In this document: positions 37,599-47,098 of the stretch, piece by piece | Layout of the letters: every line of letters begins with the position of its first letter | How positions within the stretch are numbered: position 1 is the stretch's first letter | Origin: Mesorhizobium sp. 113-3-3 | Lineage (GTDB): Bacteria > Pseudomonadota > Alphaproteobacteria > Rhizobiales > Rhizobiaceae | DNA: 64,000 nt | Assembly: GCF_016756495.1 (NCBI RefSeq) | Contig: NZ_AP023243.1 | Coordinates: forward strand, 1,054,001-1,118,000 | Direction of reading: 5' to 3' | The notes under the pieces: generated by a model | The model's database searches: none | Told to the model about the DNA's origin: nothing | The model's input: only the letters and a program-made list of their open reading frames with translations | Program-made: the position numbers and the translations under genes

Positions 37599-38219
37599 CT
37601 ACCACATCGTCTGCTTGTATTCCTCGTCGAGCCAGCGGTCGGTCGCATCGGCCGACTCGGCAACAACCAGCTGGTCACGCAGGATCTGGCCGAGCGTCGG
37701 AAGCGTCGCGCGGTCGTACCAGCTCTCCGGTTTCCACAGATCGGAGCGCATGAAGGCCTTGGCGCAATGCATGTAGGCCGCCTTGACCGTAACCACGACC
37801 ACGCTTTGCGGCGCCTTGCCGTCGACGGCGAGGCGCTCGCGCAAACCGGCGTCGACGGTGATGCGGGCGTCGCCATTGACGCGCAGCGTCTCGTTCATGC
37901 CGGGGATCAGGAAGAGCAGGCCAACCGAGGGATTGCGCAGGATGTTCTCCAGCGTGTCCAGCCGGTTGTTGCCGGGCCGGTCGGGGATGGCGATGGTCCT
38001 GTCGTCGAGAACGGCGGCGAAGCCGGGCTTGTCGCCCTTCGGCGTCACGTCGGCATTGCCTTCGCCGTCGGACGAGCCGATCAGCACGAACGGGCTCTTG
38101 CCGATGAAGGAGCGGCAGTGGCCGTCGAGCGCCTTCAATTCCTTGCGGATCGAGCCGTCGGTCGGGCGCGGCGTCTTGTAGATCGTCCGCAATTCCTCGC
38201 GTGTGGTGACGAATTCCAT
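37599..38219 (-). CDS. PPOX-class FMN-dependent flavoprotein
   Basis: 206 residues of the pyridoxamine 5'-phosphate oxidase-like split-barrel fold, in the MSMEG_1061-type subfamily as far as I can judge. Features: FIGKSPFVLIGSSDGEGNAD VTPKGDKPG, NPSVGLLFLIPGMNETLRVNG and AYMHCAKAFMRSDLW. Substrate unknown. It starts 16 bp downstream of yciB and is followed, 37 bp later, by the flavin reductase, so the two may work together. Confidence 0.88.
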   Translation of the reverse strand: MEFVTTREELRTIYKTPRPTDGSIRKELKALDGHCRSFIGKSPFVLIGSSDGEGNADVTPKGDKPGFAAVLDDRTIAIPDRPGNNRLDTLENILRNPSVGLLFLIPGMNETLRVNGDARITVDAGLRERLAVDGKAPQSVVVVTVKAAYMHCAKAFMRSDLWKPESWYDRATLPTLGQILRDQLVVAESADATDRWLDEEYKQTMW

Positions 38220-38235
38220 GGCTCCCCCTATTTGA

Positions 38236-38910
38236 CTACTTGCCGGCCTTCTCTTCCCCGCCTGCCTTGTCGTCCAGCGAATGGCGCAGGATCAGCGGCA
38301 TCTGGCTGAAGGTGAACAGAAGCGTGATCGGCATGATGCCCCAGACCTTGAAGGTAACCCAGGCGTCGGTGGAAAAATTGCGCCACACCACTTCGTTGAC
38401 GATGGCCAGGAACAGGAAGAACAGGCCCCACCGGAAGGTGAGCTTGCGCCAGCCCTCGGCATCGAGCTTGAAGGCAGAATCGAAGACATAGCCGAGCAGC
38501 GACCTGCCGAAATAGAGGCCGCCGAGCAGCACGCCGCCGAACAGCGTGTTGACGATGGTGGGTTTCATCTTGATGAAGATGTCGTCCTGCAGATAGAGCG
38601 TCAGCGCGCCGAAGATGAAGACGACGACGCCCGACACCATCGGCATGATCGGCAAGGTGCGCGTCAGCAGCCACGAGGCGATCAGCGCTATGGCCGTCGC
38701 GGCCATGAACAGGCCGGTGGCGACGAAGATCGGGCCGCCGAATTCGCCCAGAACAGGGAATTTCTGCACCAGCCACTCGCCGCGCGCATTGGCGAAGAAG
38801 AACACCAGCAGGGGTCCAAGCTCCAGCACCAGCTTGAGCACGGGGTTCACGCCTTCCTTTTTCTCTTTTTGCGGGTCGGACGGATCGCGTTCGAGAATGG
38901 GTGGGTTCAT
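38236..38910 (-). CDS. yciB: Septation/intracellular septum protein YciB (IspZ/IspA)
   Basis: 224-residue inner-membrane protein of the IspZ family with five or six helices. Motifs: [41 protein letters not shown] and [25 protein letters not shown]. The family is linked to normal septation and cell shape; it interacts with division proteins in E. coli. ATG 38910 (MNPPILER) is preferred. It lies downstream of ftsY by 45 bp. Confidence 0.93.
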   Translation of the reverse strand: MNPPILERDPSDPQKEKKEGVNPVLKLVLELGPLLVFFFANARGEWLVQKFPVLGEFGGPIFVATGLFMAATAIALIASWLLTRTLPIMPMVSGVVVFIFGALTLYLQDDIFIKMKPTIVNTLFGGVLLGGLYFGRSLLGYVFDSAFKLDAEGWRKLTFRWGLFFLFLAIVNEVVWRNFSTDAWVTFKVWGIMPITLLFTFSQMPLILRHSLDDKAGGEEKAGK

Positions 38911-38955
38911 GATCTTCCTTCTTACGCGCAATCCCGTTGAAAAGGGATCATGCCG

Positions 38956-40926
38956 TTACGCCACTCCAGCGATCGCCCTGGCGAATTCGCTTGCCGAGAA
39001 AGGTTCGAGGTCGTCGACCTGTTCGCCGACGCCGATGAAATAGACCGGCAATTTGTGCTTTGCCGCGATCGCCACCAGAATACCGCCGCGCGCCGTGCCG
39101 TCCAGCTTGGTCATCACCAGGCCGTTGACGCCGGCGATGTTGCGGAAGATCTCGACCTGGTTGAGCGCGTTCTGGCCGGTGGTGGCGTCGACCGTCTGCA
39201 GCACGGTGTGCGGCGCTTCCGGGTCGAGCTTGCCCAGCACGCGCACGATCTTTTCCAGTTCCGCCATCAGCTCGGTCTTGTTCTGCAGACGGCCGGCGGT
39301 GTCGATGATCAGCACGTCGGAGCCGGCCTCCTTCGCCTTCTCGAAGGCATCGTAAGCGAGGCCGGCGGCGTCGGCGCCGAGCTTGGAGGCGATGACGGGC
39401 GATTTCGTGCGCTCGCCCCAGATCTTCAGCTGTTCGATGGCGGCAGCGCGAAAGGTGTCGCCGGCGGCAAGCATCACCGACAGGCCGCCATCGGTCAGTT
39501 TTGCCGCCAGCTTGCCGATGGTCGTGGTCTTGCCGGTGCCGTTGACGCCGACCACCAGGATGACATGCGGCTTGTGCGAGAGGTCGAGCTCCAGCGGCCG
39601 GGCGACCGGGGTCAGCACCTTCTCCACCTCGGCCGCCATGACGGTGCGGACATCCGTATCGGAGACATCCTTGCCGTAGCGGCTGGCGGCCAGCGCGTCG
39701 GTGATACGAAGCGCGGTTTCCATGCCGAGGTCGGCCCGGATCAGCACGTCCTCCAGATCCTGCAGCGTCTCTTCGTCCAGCTTGCGCTTGGTGAAGACGC
39801 CGGCGATGTTGCCGGTCAGTTCGCGCGACGAACGGGCAAGCCCGTCCCGCATACGCTGGAACCAGGAGCGCCGCGGCGCCGGCTCCGGCGCTTTTACCGG
39901 CTCGGCCTTCTGCTCGACTTTTTTGGCGACGGTCACCTTGCCGGGAGCGGGTTTCGGCTCGGGCTGCGGTTGTGGGACAGGTGGCGCGACGGGCGTGCGC
40001 TTTACCTCCCCCTCGATGGGGGAGGTCCCAAGCGCAGCTTGGGGGTGGGGGTGACTGGTGCCAGCGTCGGCGCTGTCACCCCTCCCCGCCACTTCGTGGC
40101 GACCCTCCCCATCGAGGGCAGGGTGGGGCGTCGGCGCTTCTTCCTTCTCCCCGTCCCTATACGGGGAGAAGGTGCCGGCAGGCGGATGGGGGGCGGCGCT
40201 AATCTCCGAAGTTGGCTGCACCACAGGCGAGGCCGGTGGTGGCACCTCGACCGGTGCCGGTGTTTCGACCGGAATCTCGGCAGGCGGGGCCGGCACTTCG
40301 ATCGGCGCCGGTTCGGGCTGCCCTTCCGGGCGCGGCGGTGCAATCTCCGGCCCGGCTGGTGACGGAGCAGGAACTTCTTGCGGCTGCGGCTCGGGAGCGG
40401 GCTCCGGGGCGGCGGGAGGAAGCGGAATTTCCTCAGGTGCCTGCGGCTCTGGTTTTGGCGCGGGTGCCGGTTCTTCGACCGGCGCGGGCTCAGGCAGCGG
40501 TTCCGGTTCAGACGGAACGACTGGCTCCGGCTGAGCCGGAATGGATGGAGCGGGTTCGGGTGCCGGCCCTTCAACAGGCGCCGGCGCACTCTTTACCTCC
40601 CCCTCGATGGGGGAGGTCCCAAGCGTCGCTTGGGGGTGGGGGTGACTGGCACTGGCGTCGATGTCTGCGCCATCACCCCTCCCCGCCACTTCGTGGCGAC
40701 CCTCCAGGGGAGGGTGAGGCGCTGGTTCTGGCTCGGTCAGCGCGACCTCCGCCTCGGGCAGGGGCTCCTCGCGCTTCAAAAACTCCGGAACGACCTGTTC
40801 GGCGGCCGGTTTCAGCGCATCGAGCTGGTCCCATTTGATCGGCGGCAGCGGGGCGGTCTCGTCAACGCGCTCCTCGACAACCTCTTTCTTGCCGAACGAA
40901 AATATCTTCTTGAAAAAACCAGCCAT
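38956..40926 (-). CDS. ftsY: SRP receptor FtsY with repeat-derived insertions
   Basis: Receptor for the Ffh-ribosome complex at the inner membrane. The NG domain occupies about residues 350-656, with GVNGTGKTTTIGKLA (P-loop), DTFRAAA, DTAGRLQNK and TKLDGTARGG. The first 350 residues form an acidic Pro/Glu-rich A domain. Two segments of this domain (GRHEVAGRGDGADIDA... and GRHEVAGRGDSADAGTS..., each ending HPHPQA(T/A)LGTSPIEGEV) are translations of a roughly 125-bp palindromic intergenic repeat at 40592-40718 and 40001-40130. A third segment (FSPYRDGEKEE) is a translated CTTCTCCCC palindrome. The catalytic part looks intact. 656 residues versus 497 in E. coli. Confidence 0.95.
   Translation of the reverse strand: MAGFFKKIFSFGKKEVVEERVDETAPLPPIKWDQLDALKPAAEQVVPEFLKREEPLPEAEVALTEPEPAPHPPLEGRHEVAGRGDGADIDASASHPHPQATLGTSPIEGEVKSAPAPVEGPAPEPAPSIPAQPEPVVPSEPEPLPEPAPVEEPAPAPKPEPQAPEEIPLPPAAPEPAPEPQPQEVPAPSPAGPEIAPPRPEGQPEPAPIEVPAPPAEIPVETPAPVEVPPPASPVVQPTSEISAAPHPPAGTFSPYRDGEKEEAPTPHPALDGEGRHEVAGRGDSADAGTSHPHPQAALGTSPIEGEVKRTPVAPPVPQPQPEPKPAPGKVTVAKKVEQKAEPVKAPEPAPRRSWFQRMRDGLARSSRELTGNIAGVFTKRKLDEETLQDLEDVLIRADLGMETALRITDALAASRYGKDVSDTDVRTVMAAEVEKVLTPVARPLELDLSHKPHVILVVGVNGTGKTTTIGKLAAKLTDGGLSVMLAAGDTFRAAAIEQLKIWGERTKSPVIASKLGADAAGLAYDAFEKAKEAGSDVLIIDTAGRLQNKTELMAELEKIVRVLGKLDPEAPHTVLQTVDATTGQNALNQVEIFRNIAGVNGLVMTKLDGTARGGILVAIAAKHKLPVYFIGVGEQVDDLEPFSASEFARAIAGVA
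40001..40192. repeat. Intergenic palindromic repeat inside ftsY (copy 2 and adjacent hairpin)
   Basis: Palindromes CTCCCCC TCGAT GGGGGAG, CCCAAGC ... GCTTGGG and CGCCAC TTC GTGGCG follow in the same order as in copy 1. Next to it (40141-40180) is CTTCTCCCCG ... CGGGGAGAAG. It is read in frame as the A domain of FtsY. Confidence 0.85.
40592..40718. repeat. Intergenic palindromic repeat inside ftsY (copy 1)
   Basis: Contains the same three palindromes as copy 2, with mostly one- or two-base differences plus a few extra bases in the middle. Length stays compatible with the ftsY reading frame, giving ASHPHPQATLGTSPIEGEV in the protein. Confidence 0.85.
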
Positions 40927-40938
40927 GCTTTGCGTTTC

Positions 40939-42279
40939 TCAGGCGGCGCGGGCGGCAAGCGGCACTGCGTTGAGCCGGGCGCCATCGTGGCCAGTAATTG
41001 TCGCTTCGACGATCTCGCCCGGCGTGCCGGTGCCGAGCGCGGCAAGCGTGAAGCCTTCGGTGCGGCCAAGCCCGTCACGCTCGATCAGGATCGACTGACG
41101 GGTTCCAGGCAGCGAGGAGAGATGCCGCCGATACGCGGCCTCGCCGGCGGCACGCAAGCGGGCGGCGCGCTGCTTGACCAGTTCGCGGCGGACCTGCGGC
41201 ATGCGCGCGGCGGGCGTGCCTTCGCGCGGTGAAAACGGGAACACGTGAAGGTGAGTCAGGCCACATTCCTCGATGATCTTTATCGAGTTCTCGAACATCG
41301 CGTCGGTCTCGGTCGGGAAGCCGGCGATGATGTCGGCACCGAAAACGATTGCCGGGCGCAGTTTGCGGACATCCTCGCAGAAACGGATCGACTGGTCGCG
41401 CAGGTGCCTGCGCTTCATGCGCTTCAGGATCATGTCGTCGCCGGATTGCAGCGACAGATGCAGATGCGGCATCAGCCTGGATTCGCTGGCGATGGCGTCG
41501 AGCAAGTCGTCATCGGCCTCGATCGAATCGATCGAGGATAGCCGCAGGCGCTTCACGTCGGGTACCTGCTTCAAAATAGTCTTCACCAGTTTGCCGAGTT
41601 TCGGCGCGCCCGGCAGGTCGGCGCCGAAAGAAGTCATGTCGACGCCGGTCAGCACGATCTCGGCATAGCCGTTGCCGGCGAGCCGCTTGACCTGCTCGAC
41701 CACGGCGCCCATCGGCACCGAGCGCGAATTGCCGCGGCCGTAAGGGATGATGCAGAAGGTGCAGCGGTGGTCGCAGCCATTCTGCACCTGGACGAAGGCG
41801 CGCGCCCGGCCCTCGATGGCGTCGACCATGTGACCGGCGGTCTCGCGCACCGAGAAGATATCGTTGACGCGGGCTTTCTCGGTGTCGTTGACACCGAAAT
41901 CCGGCAGCGCGCGGTACGAGTTTGCCTTCAGCTTCTCCTCATTGCCAAGCACGAGATCGACCTCGTCCATGGCGGCGAATTTTTCGGGCTCGGTCTGGGC
42001 GGCGCAGCCGGTGACGATGATGCGCGCCTGCGGGTTGTCGCGGCGCGCCTTGCGGATCGCCTGTTTGGCCTGGCGCACCGCCTCGCCGGTGACGGCGCAG
42101 GTGTTGAAGATCACGGCGCCGCCTTGCAGCGCGCCGAGCCCAGCGCTTTCGGCCTCGCGCCGCATCACTTCGGATTCATAGGTGTTCAGCCGGCAGCCGA
42201 AGGTCACCACGTCGATGCGGCTGGGGGCCTCGGAAAGGGAGCCGTCGACATCCTGGCTCCTGGACAGAGCAACCGACAT
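40939..42279 (-). CDS. mtaB: tRNA t6A37 methylthiotransferase MtaB
   Basis: Radical-SAM enzyme that adds the methylthio group to t6A37. N-terminal UPF0004 domain with TFGCRLNTYESEVMRRE (first Cys of one [4Fe-4S] cluster), radical SAM motif GCDHRCTFCIIPYGRG and a C-terminal TRAM-like end. 446 residues. ATG 42279 overlaps the dapF stop by one base (TGATG). It is upstream of ftsY by 12 bp, an operon found in many alphaproteobacteria. Confidence 0.93.
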   Translation of the reverse strand: MSVALSRSQDVDGSLSEAPSRIDVVTFGCRLNTYESEVMRREAESAGLGALQGGAVIFNTCAVTGEAVRQAKQAIRKARRDNPQARIIVTGCAAQTEPEKFAAMDEVDLVLGNEEKLKANSYRALPDFGVNDTEKARVNDIFSVRETAGHMVDAIEGRARAFVQVQNGCDHRCTFCIIPYGRGNSRSVPMGAVVEQVKRLAGNGYAEIVLTGVDMTSFGADLPGAPKLGKLVKTILKQVPDVKRLRLSSIDSIEADDDLLDAIASESRLMPHLHLSLQSGDDMILKRMKRRHLRDQSIRFCEDVRKLRPAIVFGADIIAGFPTETDAMFENSIKIIEECGLTHLHVFPFSPREGTPAARMPQVRRELVKQRAARLRAAGEAAYRRHLSSLPGTRQSILIERDGLGRTEGFTLAALGTGTPGEIVEATITGHDGARLNAVPLAARAA

Positions 42280-43163
42280 CAGGCCGCGCTTTCGGTGTCG
42301 CGGGCCCAGGTGCCGGTCGAGGGATCGAAGCTGCCGGAAAATTCCCATTCGGCCGCACCGGTCAGGATGACGTGGTCGTCATCGCGCCATTCGACATGCA
42401 GCGTGCCGCCGCCCGGGGTCAGCAGGTTGACGCTGCGGCCGGTGCGCCTGGTGCGGGCCGCGGCCACAACTGAGGCGCAAGCCGCGGAGCCGCAGGCCTT
42501 GGTCAGGCCGGCGCCGCGCTCCCAGGTGCGGATGATCATGCTCTCGGGCGAGGTCACCTGGGCGATGGTGATGTTGGCGCGCTCGGGGAAGATCGGATGG
42601 TTTTCGAGCAGCGGGCCGAAACGCTCGAGCTCATAGGACCAGACATCGCGGTCGACCCAGAAGATCGCATGCGGGTTGCCCATCGACACGGCGGAGGGTG
42701 AGTGCAGCACCGGCGCGTCGATCGGGCCGATCTGCAATTCGATCATGCGGGTGTCGCGGAACTCCTCGGCCAGCGGGATCTCCTGCCAGCCGAAATGCGG
42801 TATTCCCATGTCGACCGAGATCGTGCCGTCGGCATGTTCCAGGGCGTTGAGGATGCCGGCGCGCGTCTCGAAGGTGAAGGTCTTCTGGCCGGTCTCGGCG
42901 GCGAGCGCCTGGACGACGCAGCGCATGCCGTTGCCGCAAGCCTGCGCACTGGTGCCGTCGGAATTCAGGATGTCGACATAGTAGGCGGTGCCCGGCGTCT
43001 TCGCATCGTGGATCGCCATGATCTGGTCGAAGCGGGTCGCGGCATCCGCGTTCATCGCAAGGGCTGCGGCCGCCGTCACCTGATCGGCACGGCCGCGCAT
43101 ATCGGCGACGATGATCTCGTTGCCGATGCCGTTCATCTTGGCGAAAGGGGCAGTGCTTGCCAT
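42279..43163 (-). CDS. dapF: Diaminopimelate epimerase
   Basis: Interconverts LL- and meso-diaminopimelate for lysine and peptidoglycan synthesis. The two catalytic Cys are in [14 protein letters not shown] (about 77) and [14 protein letters not shown] (about 223). 294 residues. First gene of the dapF-mtaB-ftsY-yciB cluster. Confidence 0.96.
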   Translation of the reverse strand: MASTAPFAKMNGIGNEIIVADMRGRADQVTAAAALAMNADAATRFDQIMAIHDAKTPGTAYYVDILNSDGTSAQACGNGMRCVVQALAAETGQKTFTFETRAGILNALEHADGTISVDMGIPHFGWQEIPLAEEFRDTRMIELQIGPIDAPVLHSPSAVSMGNPHAIFWVDRDVWSYELERFGPLLENHPIFPERANITIAQVTSPESMIIRTWERGAGLTKACGSAACASVVAAARTRRTGRSVNLLTPGGGTLHVEWRDDDHVILTGAAEWEFSGSFDPSTGTWARDTESAA

Positions 43164-43238
43164 TGCTCCGCGAAATTCCGTGTCCGTTTGGCGCTATATG
43201 GCGGAAACGGGCGGGAATTACCAGTGCAGAGCAACCTT

Positions 43239-43380
43239 GGAGACCGTTTCGAAATTCGCTCTGGCGAGTCATATGAGGTGGTTTCGAGAACCGGAGCGCA
43301 GCGGACTTTTGGTCCATGAGCACCGGAAGCGCAGAAAACGCCTTCAGATGGCCGCCAGAGCAGAGTTTCAAACGGTCTCT
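43239..43380. repeat. Interspersed palindromic repeat, copy 1
   Basis: A 28-bp inverted repeat (GAGACCGTTTCGAAATTCGCTC ... arms at 43239-43266 and 43353-43380, imperfect) encloses GAACCGGAGCGCAGCGGAC and AAGCGCAGAAAACGCC, CAGATGGCCGCC blocks. The same blocks recur in reverse order and orientation at 62334-62514. The right arm abuts the DUF1328 stop. Confidence 0.8.
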
Positions 43381-43541
43381 TATGTCACGGCAAAGATGCC
43401 TAGCACCACCAGCAGGAAGATGACGAGAACGATGCCGATGAGGATACGCGCGCCGGTGGCGGCGGCTCCGGCCAGCGCCGGCATGCCGAGCAGGCTCGCC
43501 GCGGCGGCGACGATAAGCAGAATGATGATCCATTTGATCAT
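43380..43541 (-). CDS. DUF1328-like small membrane protein
   Basis: 53 residues, two hydrophobic helices: MIKWIIILLIVAAAASLLGM and GARILIGIVLVIFLLVVLGI with AGAAA between. This pattern is that of the YtjA/DUF1328 family. Function unknown. ATG 43541 preferred to the in-frame start at 43577. Confidence 0.75.
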   Translation of the reverse strand: MIKWIIILLIVAAAASLLGMPALAGAAATGARILIGIVLVIFLLVVLGIFAVT

Positions 43542-43637
43542 GGGAATGCCTCGCAAACCGACAGATTTCAACCGCATGAAAACGCTTCCGTCGCGCTTGG
43601 GTTCCCGCCGGCCTGCGAGGCGATGTTAGTGTCAAAA

Positions 43638-44204
43638 CTAGCCGGCGATCTCGATGTCGGTGCTGAACGGCGCCGTCTTGGTCGAGTTCTGGTCGTGCAT
43701 GAGGAAATTGCACTTGTATTTCCCGGCCGGCAGACCATCGAGGGACAGGTCGAGCTTGAAGAACAGTTCGCGGTTGTGCGAGCGGGAAGCGACCTGAACG
43801 CTGCCGATCTTCTCGAAAGTGCCCAGGGCATCGCCCGTGTCGGAAAGCACGGTGAGGTCTACGGAAAGCGCGATCTGGCTGTTGCCCAGCCCGTCCGAGC
43901 CATAGCCATAGCCGACCGGCTCCATATAGAGCACGACCTTCTCGCCGGGCTTGTAGATGTGATTGGCGCGCTCGGTGTAGATGCCGAAGCCGCCAGCCGA
44001 ATCGACCTGTTTGACATTCTGCACGGCGAGCGGCATCGCTTGCCACAAGGCCTCCTCGGCGCCGCGGAATTTCTCCAGCGCGCCGGCTCCGTCACCGGCC
44101 TGCAGCGCCTTTTCGGCATCGGCGGCCCGATCCGCGATGTCACCGGCGAAAGCCGCCGGCGCAGAAATTGCCACCACCATCAAAGCTGCAATGATTGATT
44201 TCAT
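43638..44204 (-). CDS. Secreted protein of unknown function
   Basis: 188 residues. Signal peptide MKSIIAALMVVAISAPAAFA. The mature part has a helical N-terminal segment (ADRAADAEKALQAGDGAGAL ... a TPR-like helix pair) followed by a beta-rich region (YKPGEKVVLYMEPVGYGYGS, LPAGKYKCNFLMHDQNS). Not recognised. Possibly periplasmic and ligand binding; no neighbour suggests a role. Confidence 0.75.
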   Translation of the reverse strand: MKSIIAALMVVAISAPAAFAGDIADRAADAEKALQAGDGAGALEKFRGAEEALWQAMPLAVQNVKQVDSAGGFGIYTERANHIYKPGEKVVLYMEPVGYGYGSDGLGNSQIALSVDLTVLSDTGDALGTFEKIGSVQVASRSHNRELFFKLDLSLDGLPAGKYKCNFLMHDQNSTKTAPFSTDIEIAG

Positions 44205-44272
44205 CCGAGGTCCCCTTTTGCTGGCCGGACCATCTGTGAAAATAATCGTGCCGTAAATGGCCAATACGGATT

Positions 44273-45292
44273 TCAGCGCTGCTCGATCTCCGGCACGTGC
44301 CAGACCTCGCCGGGTTGCAAGGCGCGAAAGCGTTCCCGCGGCAGGCCCTCGGCGTCCAGCGCCTCGGCCAATTTGCGGACCGGCTCGTCCATCGGTTCGT
44401 CGGTGAGCTGAAAAGTGCCCCAGTGGCAGCCGGCGGCGAAGGCTGCCTTGCACAGCTTCATGCCTTGCACCGCTTCGTCCGGGTTCTGGTGCTGCGGCGC
44501 CATGAACCAGCGCGGCTCGTAGGCGCCGATCGGCAGGATGGCGAAGCGGAAGCCGCCATGTTTGTCCGCCATCAGCCGGTAGTTGATGCCGTCATGGAAG
44601 CCGGTGTCGCCGGCGAAATAGAGTTTGCCGCCCGGCGCCTCGATGACGAAGCCGGCCCACAGCGCCATGCGCCGGTCGCGGGCGCCGCGCGCCGACCAGT
44701 GATGCGCCGGCTCGATGTGGATGGCGGTGCGGTCTGCGATATCGACCCGCTCGCCCCAGTCATGCGCCGCCAGCCGCATGCCGGGAACCGCCTCGCCGAT
44801 CAGCACGTCGTTGCCGAGCGGCGTCACCACCAGCGGATCGTGTCTTTGCTTCAGCCGCTTCAGCGTGGCGAGGTCGAGATGGTCATAATGGTTGTGGCTG
44901 ACCAGCACGAGGTCGATCGGCGGCAGATCGTCAAAGGCGATGCCCGGCGCATTGACGCGTTTTGGCCCGGCGAAGGAAAACGGCGAGGTGCGCTGCGACC
45001 AGACCGGGTCGGTGAGGATGTTCAGCCCGGCCGTTTGGATCAGCAGCGTGGAGTGACCGACCATGGTCACGGTCAGAACGGAGCCGTCTACCCGCGCGGC
45101 TGGCCTTGCCTGCGGAAAGGGGCTCGGACTGGTCGCCGGCCATTTCGCGCGCTGGCCGTTGAACTGCCATTTCATGAGATCGGTGAAGCGGCCAGGCATC
45201 CGGCCGCCGGGATTGAAGAACAAAGTGCCATCGAAATGGTCGCTGGGCGGACCTCTGTAATAGCGGTTGGCGGCTTTCTTTCCTGCGGCCAA
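44273..45292 (-). CDS. MBL-fold metallohydrolase (UlaG/NAPE-PLD-like), N-terminus disturbed
   Basis: Metallo-beta-lactamase fold enzyme: MVGHSTLLIQT, LVSHNHYDHLD (HxHxDH metal site), IEPAHHWSARGARDR, and YFAGDTGFHDG. Similar to NAPE-phospholipase D-type hydrolases; substrate unknown. About 339 residues from TTG 45292, which has GGAG upstream. The usual opening of relatives, MxxxRNPYYxGPxSDHFDG, is split: MSKSRNP occurs in a different frame near 45327 and RYYRGPPSDHFDG in this frame, so a small insertion or frameshift probably affects the 5' end. Confidence 0.8.
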   Translation of the reverse strand: MAAGKKAANRYYRGPPSDHFDGTLFFNPGGRMPGRFTDLMKWQFNGQRAKWPATSPSPFPQARPAARVDGSVLTVTMVGHSTLLIQTAGLNILTDPVWSQRTSPFSFAGPKRVNAPGIAFDDLPPIDLVLVSHNHYDHLDLATLKRLKQRHDPLVVTPLGNDVLIGEAVPGMRLAAHDWGERVDIADRTAIHIEPAHHWSARGARDRRMALWAGFVIEAPGGKLYFAGDTGFHDGINYRLMADKHGGFRFAILPIGAYEPRWFMAPQHQNPDEAVQGMKLCKAAFAAGCHWGTFQLTDEPMDEPVRKLAEALDAEGLPRERFRALQPGEVWHVPEIEQR

Positions 45293-45459
45293 GCTCGGTG
45301 CTCCAGCGGGTTTCGGCTCTTTGACATAGGTACCGCGCCGGTCGGCGCAAGCATCGCGTTGCCGAATTCCTGGGTCGCGGCGCGTGGGCAACAGGCTCGC
45401 GTGCTGGTGACGGCCACACCTTTCAGTGTACCATCGCCAGGCGCAAGGAGGGTCTCGCC

Positions 45460-46881
45460 ATGCGGCGGCTGGCAATTCTGGTGGTCATCGCAACCGCGTC
45501 GATGGCATCGATGGCTGTGGGGCAGACACGGCAAGACAAGCCCAGTGCTTGCAGCCATGCGCCAGCCATCATGGCAGCGGCCGATTTTCTGCTCGCAGAG
45601 CCGGCAAAATTCCCGAATTTCTGGCGCGATCGTTTCGGCGACGACGCCGCTTATCTGAAGATACGCTATGGCGATCTCAGCCATGCCGAGGGCTTGGCGC
45701 TTCTGGCTGACTTGGAGAAACGCAGCCATCCGCCGCTGCGCATTGTCGAACTGAGGCTCGCCCACGCAACGACGCCGGAGCGGGCAGCGATGCTTGCCGG
45801 CATACAACCGCAACCCAACGCGAATTCCATTGTGCCTCAGCTTGGCCCATCTGCCTGGCGCGCGCTTGTCACCGAGGATGGTGGCGACTGGCTGCTGGGT
45901 GAAGTCGCGCGCTGGCAGACATCCGATGGCTACAATGCATGGGCCGCCATGGAGGGGATCGCGCCGGCCCTTGCCGACCTCGATGATGAGGCGAAGTCGC
46001 GCTTTGCCAAAAGGGCGGAAGATGCTGGCCTTTGGCGGCTGGCGCTTCGGTTACGGGCAACCCAGGATGATCTCGCCGATTATGTCGCATATCTCGATCG
46101 GCTTCCGGCCGCGGCCGAAAAGGACGCTCGCGCGTAATTGATACGCGAGGCGCTATACGTCGCTGATCTTCGTCCTTCCTTCGATATTTCCAGGCAGCCG
46201 GCAGAGGTCCAGGCGATCGACCGCAAGAATGGCATGGGTTCGGTTCTGCGCACTATCGGGCGCCTTGTTGCGGATGTTCCTCAAACCGCGATGCTGCTGC
46301 AGGTGATAAATTACAGCGGTGACCTGCGCGTCGGCACAACAGTGGCCGAAGCCCTCAACGCGCGCATTGCCGCGAAACAGTTCGACCCGATCAACAATCC
46401 CGATGCCGTCACGGCTGCCATGCTCGATGGGCTCGACTATATTCTCGGCCGCAAGGAGCGGGAGAATATCTTGGCTGGCTTTGGGGTTTCCGAAATGCGG
46501 GGCGAAACAGCGGAGTCTTTCGTCGAAAGGGCGTTGACGCGGTTTGCCCTGGCGCCCTTCATGCAAGGTGGTGCGGTGCAACCGCCACCTCGTCCGCAAC
46601 AGCTCGCAGCCGCCTTCCCCTGGGAACAGTGGGTCGGATTGGCCACCAAGCTGAAGGCTGGCGAACCGGTCTCTCCGCAAGATCGAGTCGTCGCGGCGGA
46701 TGTCATGATCGCAGCCGACCGCCCTTCAGATGCCTTGGCTTTGCTAAAAACAGCCGATGACTGGAAGACGGCGCTGCTGCGAACTCATGACTTGGCGCTC
46801 GCGCTGGACCGCCGATGCGCCGATCTCCTGCGGCCAGCAGTGGCTCTTGCGCAACCACTCTACCGCTTCGATCCGCGCTAG
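45460..46881 (+). pseudogene. Secreted protein gene interrupted by an in-frame TAA
   Basis: Strong SD (AGGAGG) and ATG at 45460; signal peptide MRRLAILVVIATASMASMAV. The first 226 codons end at TAA (46135-46137). The same frame stays open from 46138 for another 247 codons with consistent composition and helical, coding-like sequence (EALYVADLRPSFDISRQPAEV ...) but no SD or ATG. The simplest reading is one gene of about 474 residues with a nonsense mutation. The family is not recognised. The N-terminal part alone may still be translated. A TAA read-through is unlikely. Confidence 0.65.
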
Positions 46882-47098
46882 CCCGGGCAGGAGCCGGCAA
46901 TAAGGATCGACGCCGCCCGAGCGCCCTTTGAGAAAATGGACTTTTGGCCGGCAGGTATTTTGCGATAAATTTGCAACAATCTTGCCGCAAACCCTATTTT
47001 AACCATATCGGGTTGAAATTTCGCCACCTTCTCCATCTTGGTGGAGGGTGATATTGCGCGGACGGCATTCCCCCCAGCCGGATCCGACGGAGGTTGTA

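Noticed and set aside
46135..46137. Possible recoding (selenocysteine or read-through) at the in-frame stop
   Set aside because: The stop is TAA, not TGA, and no SECIS-like element or selenoprotein family is recognised. Nonsense mutation is simpler.
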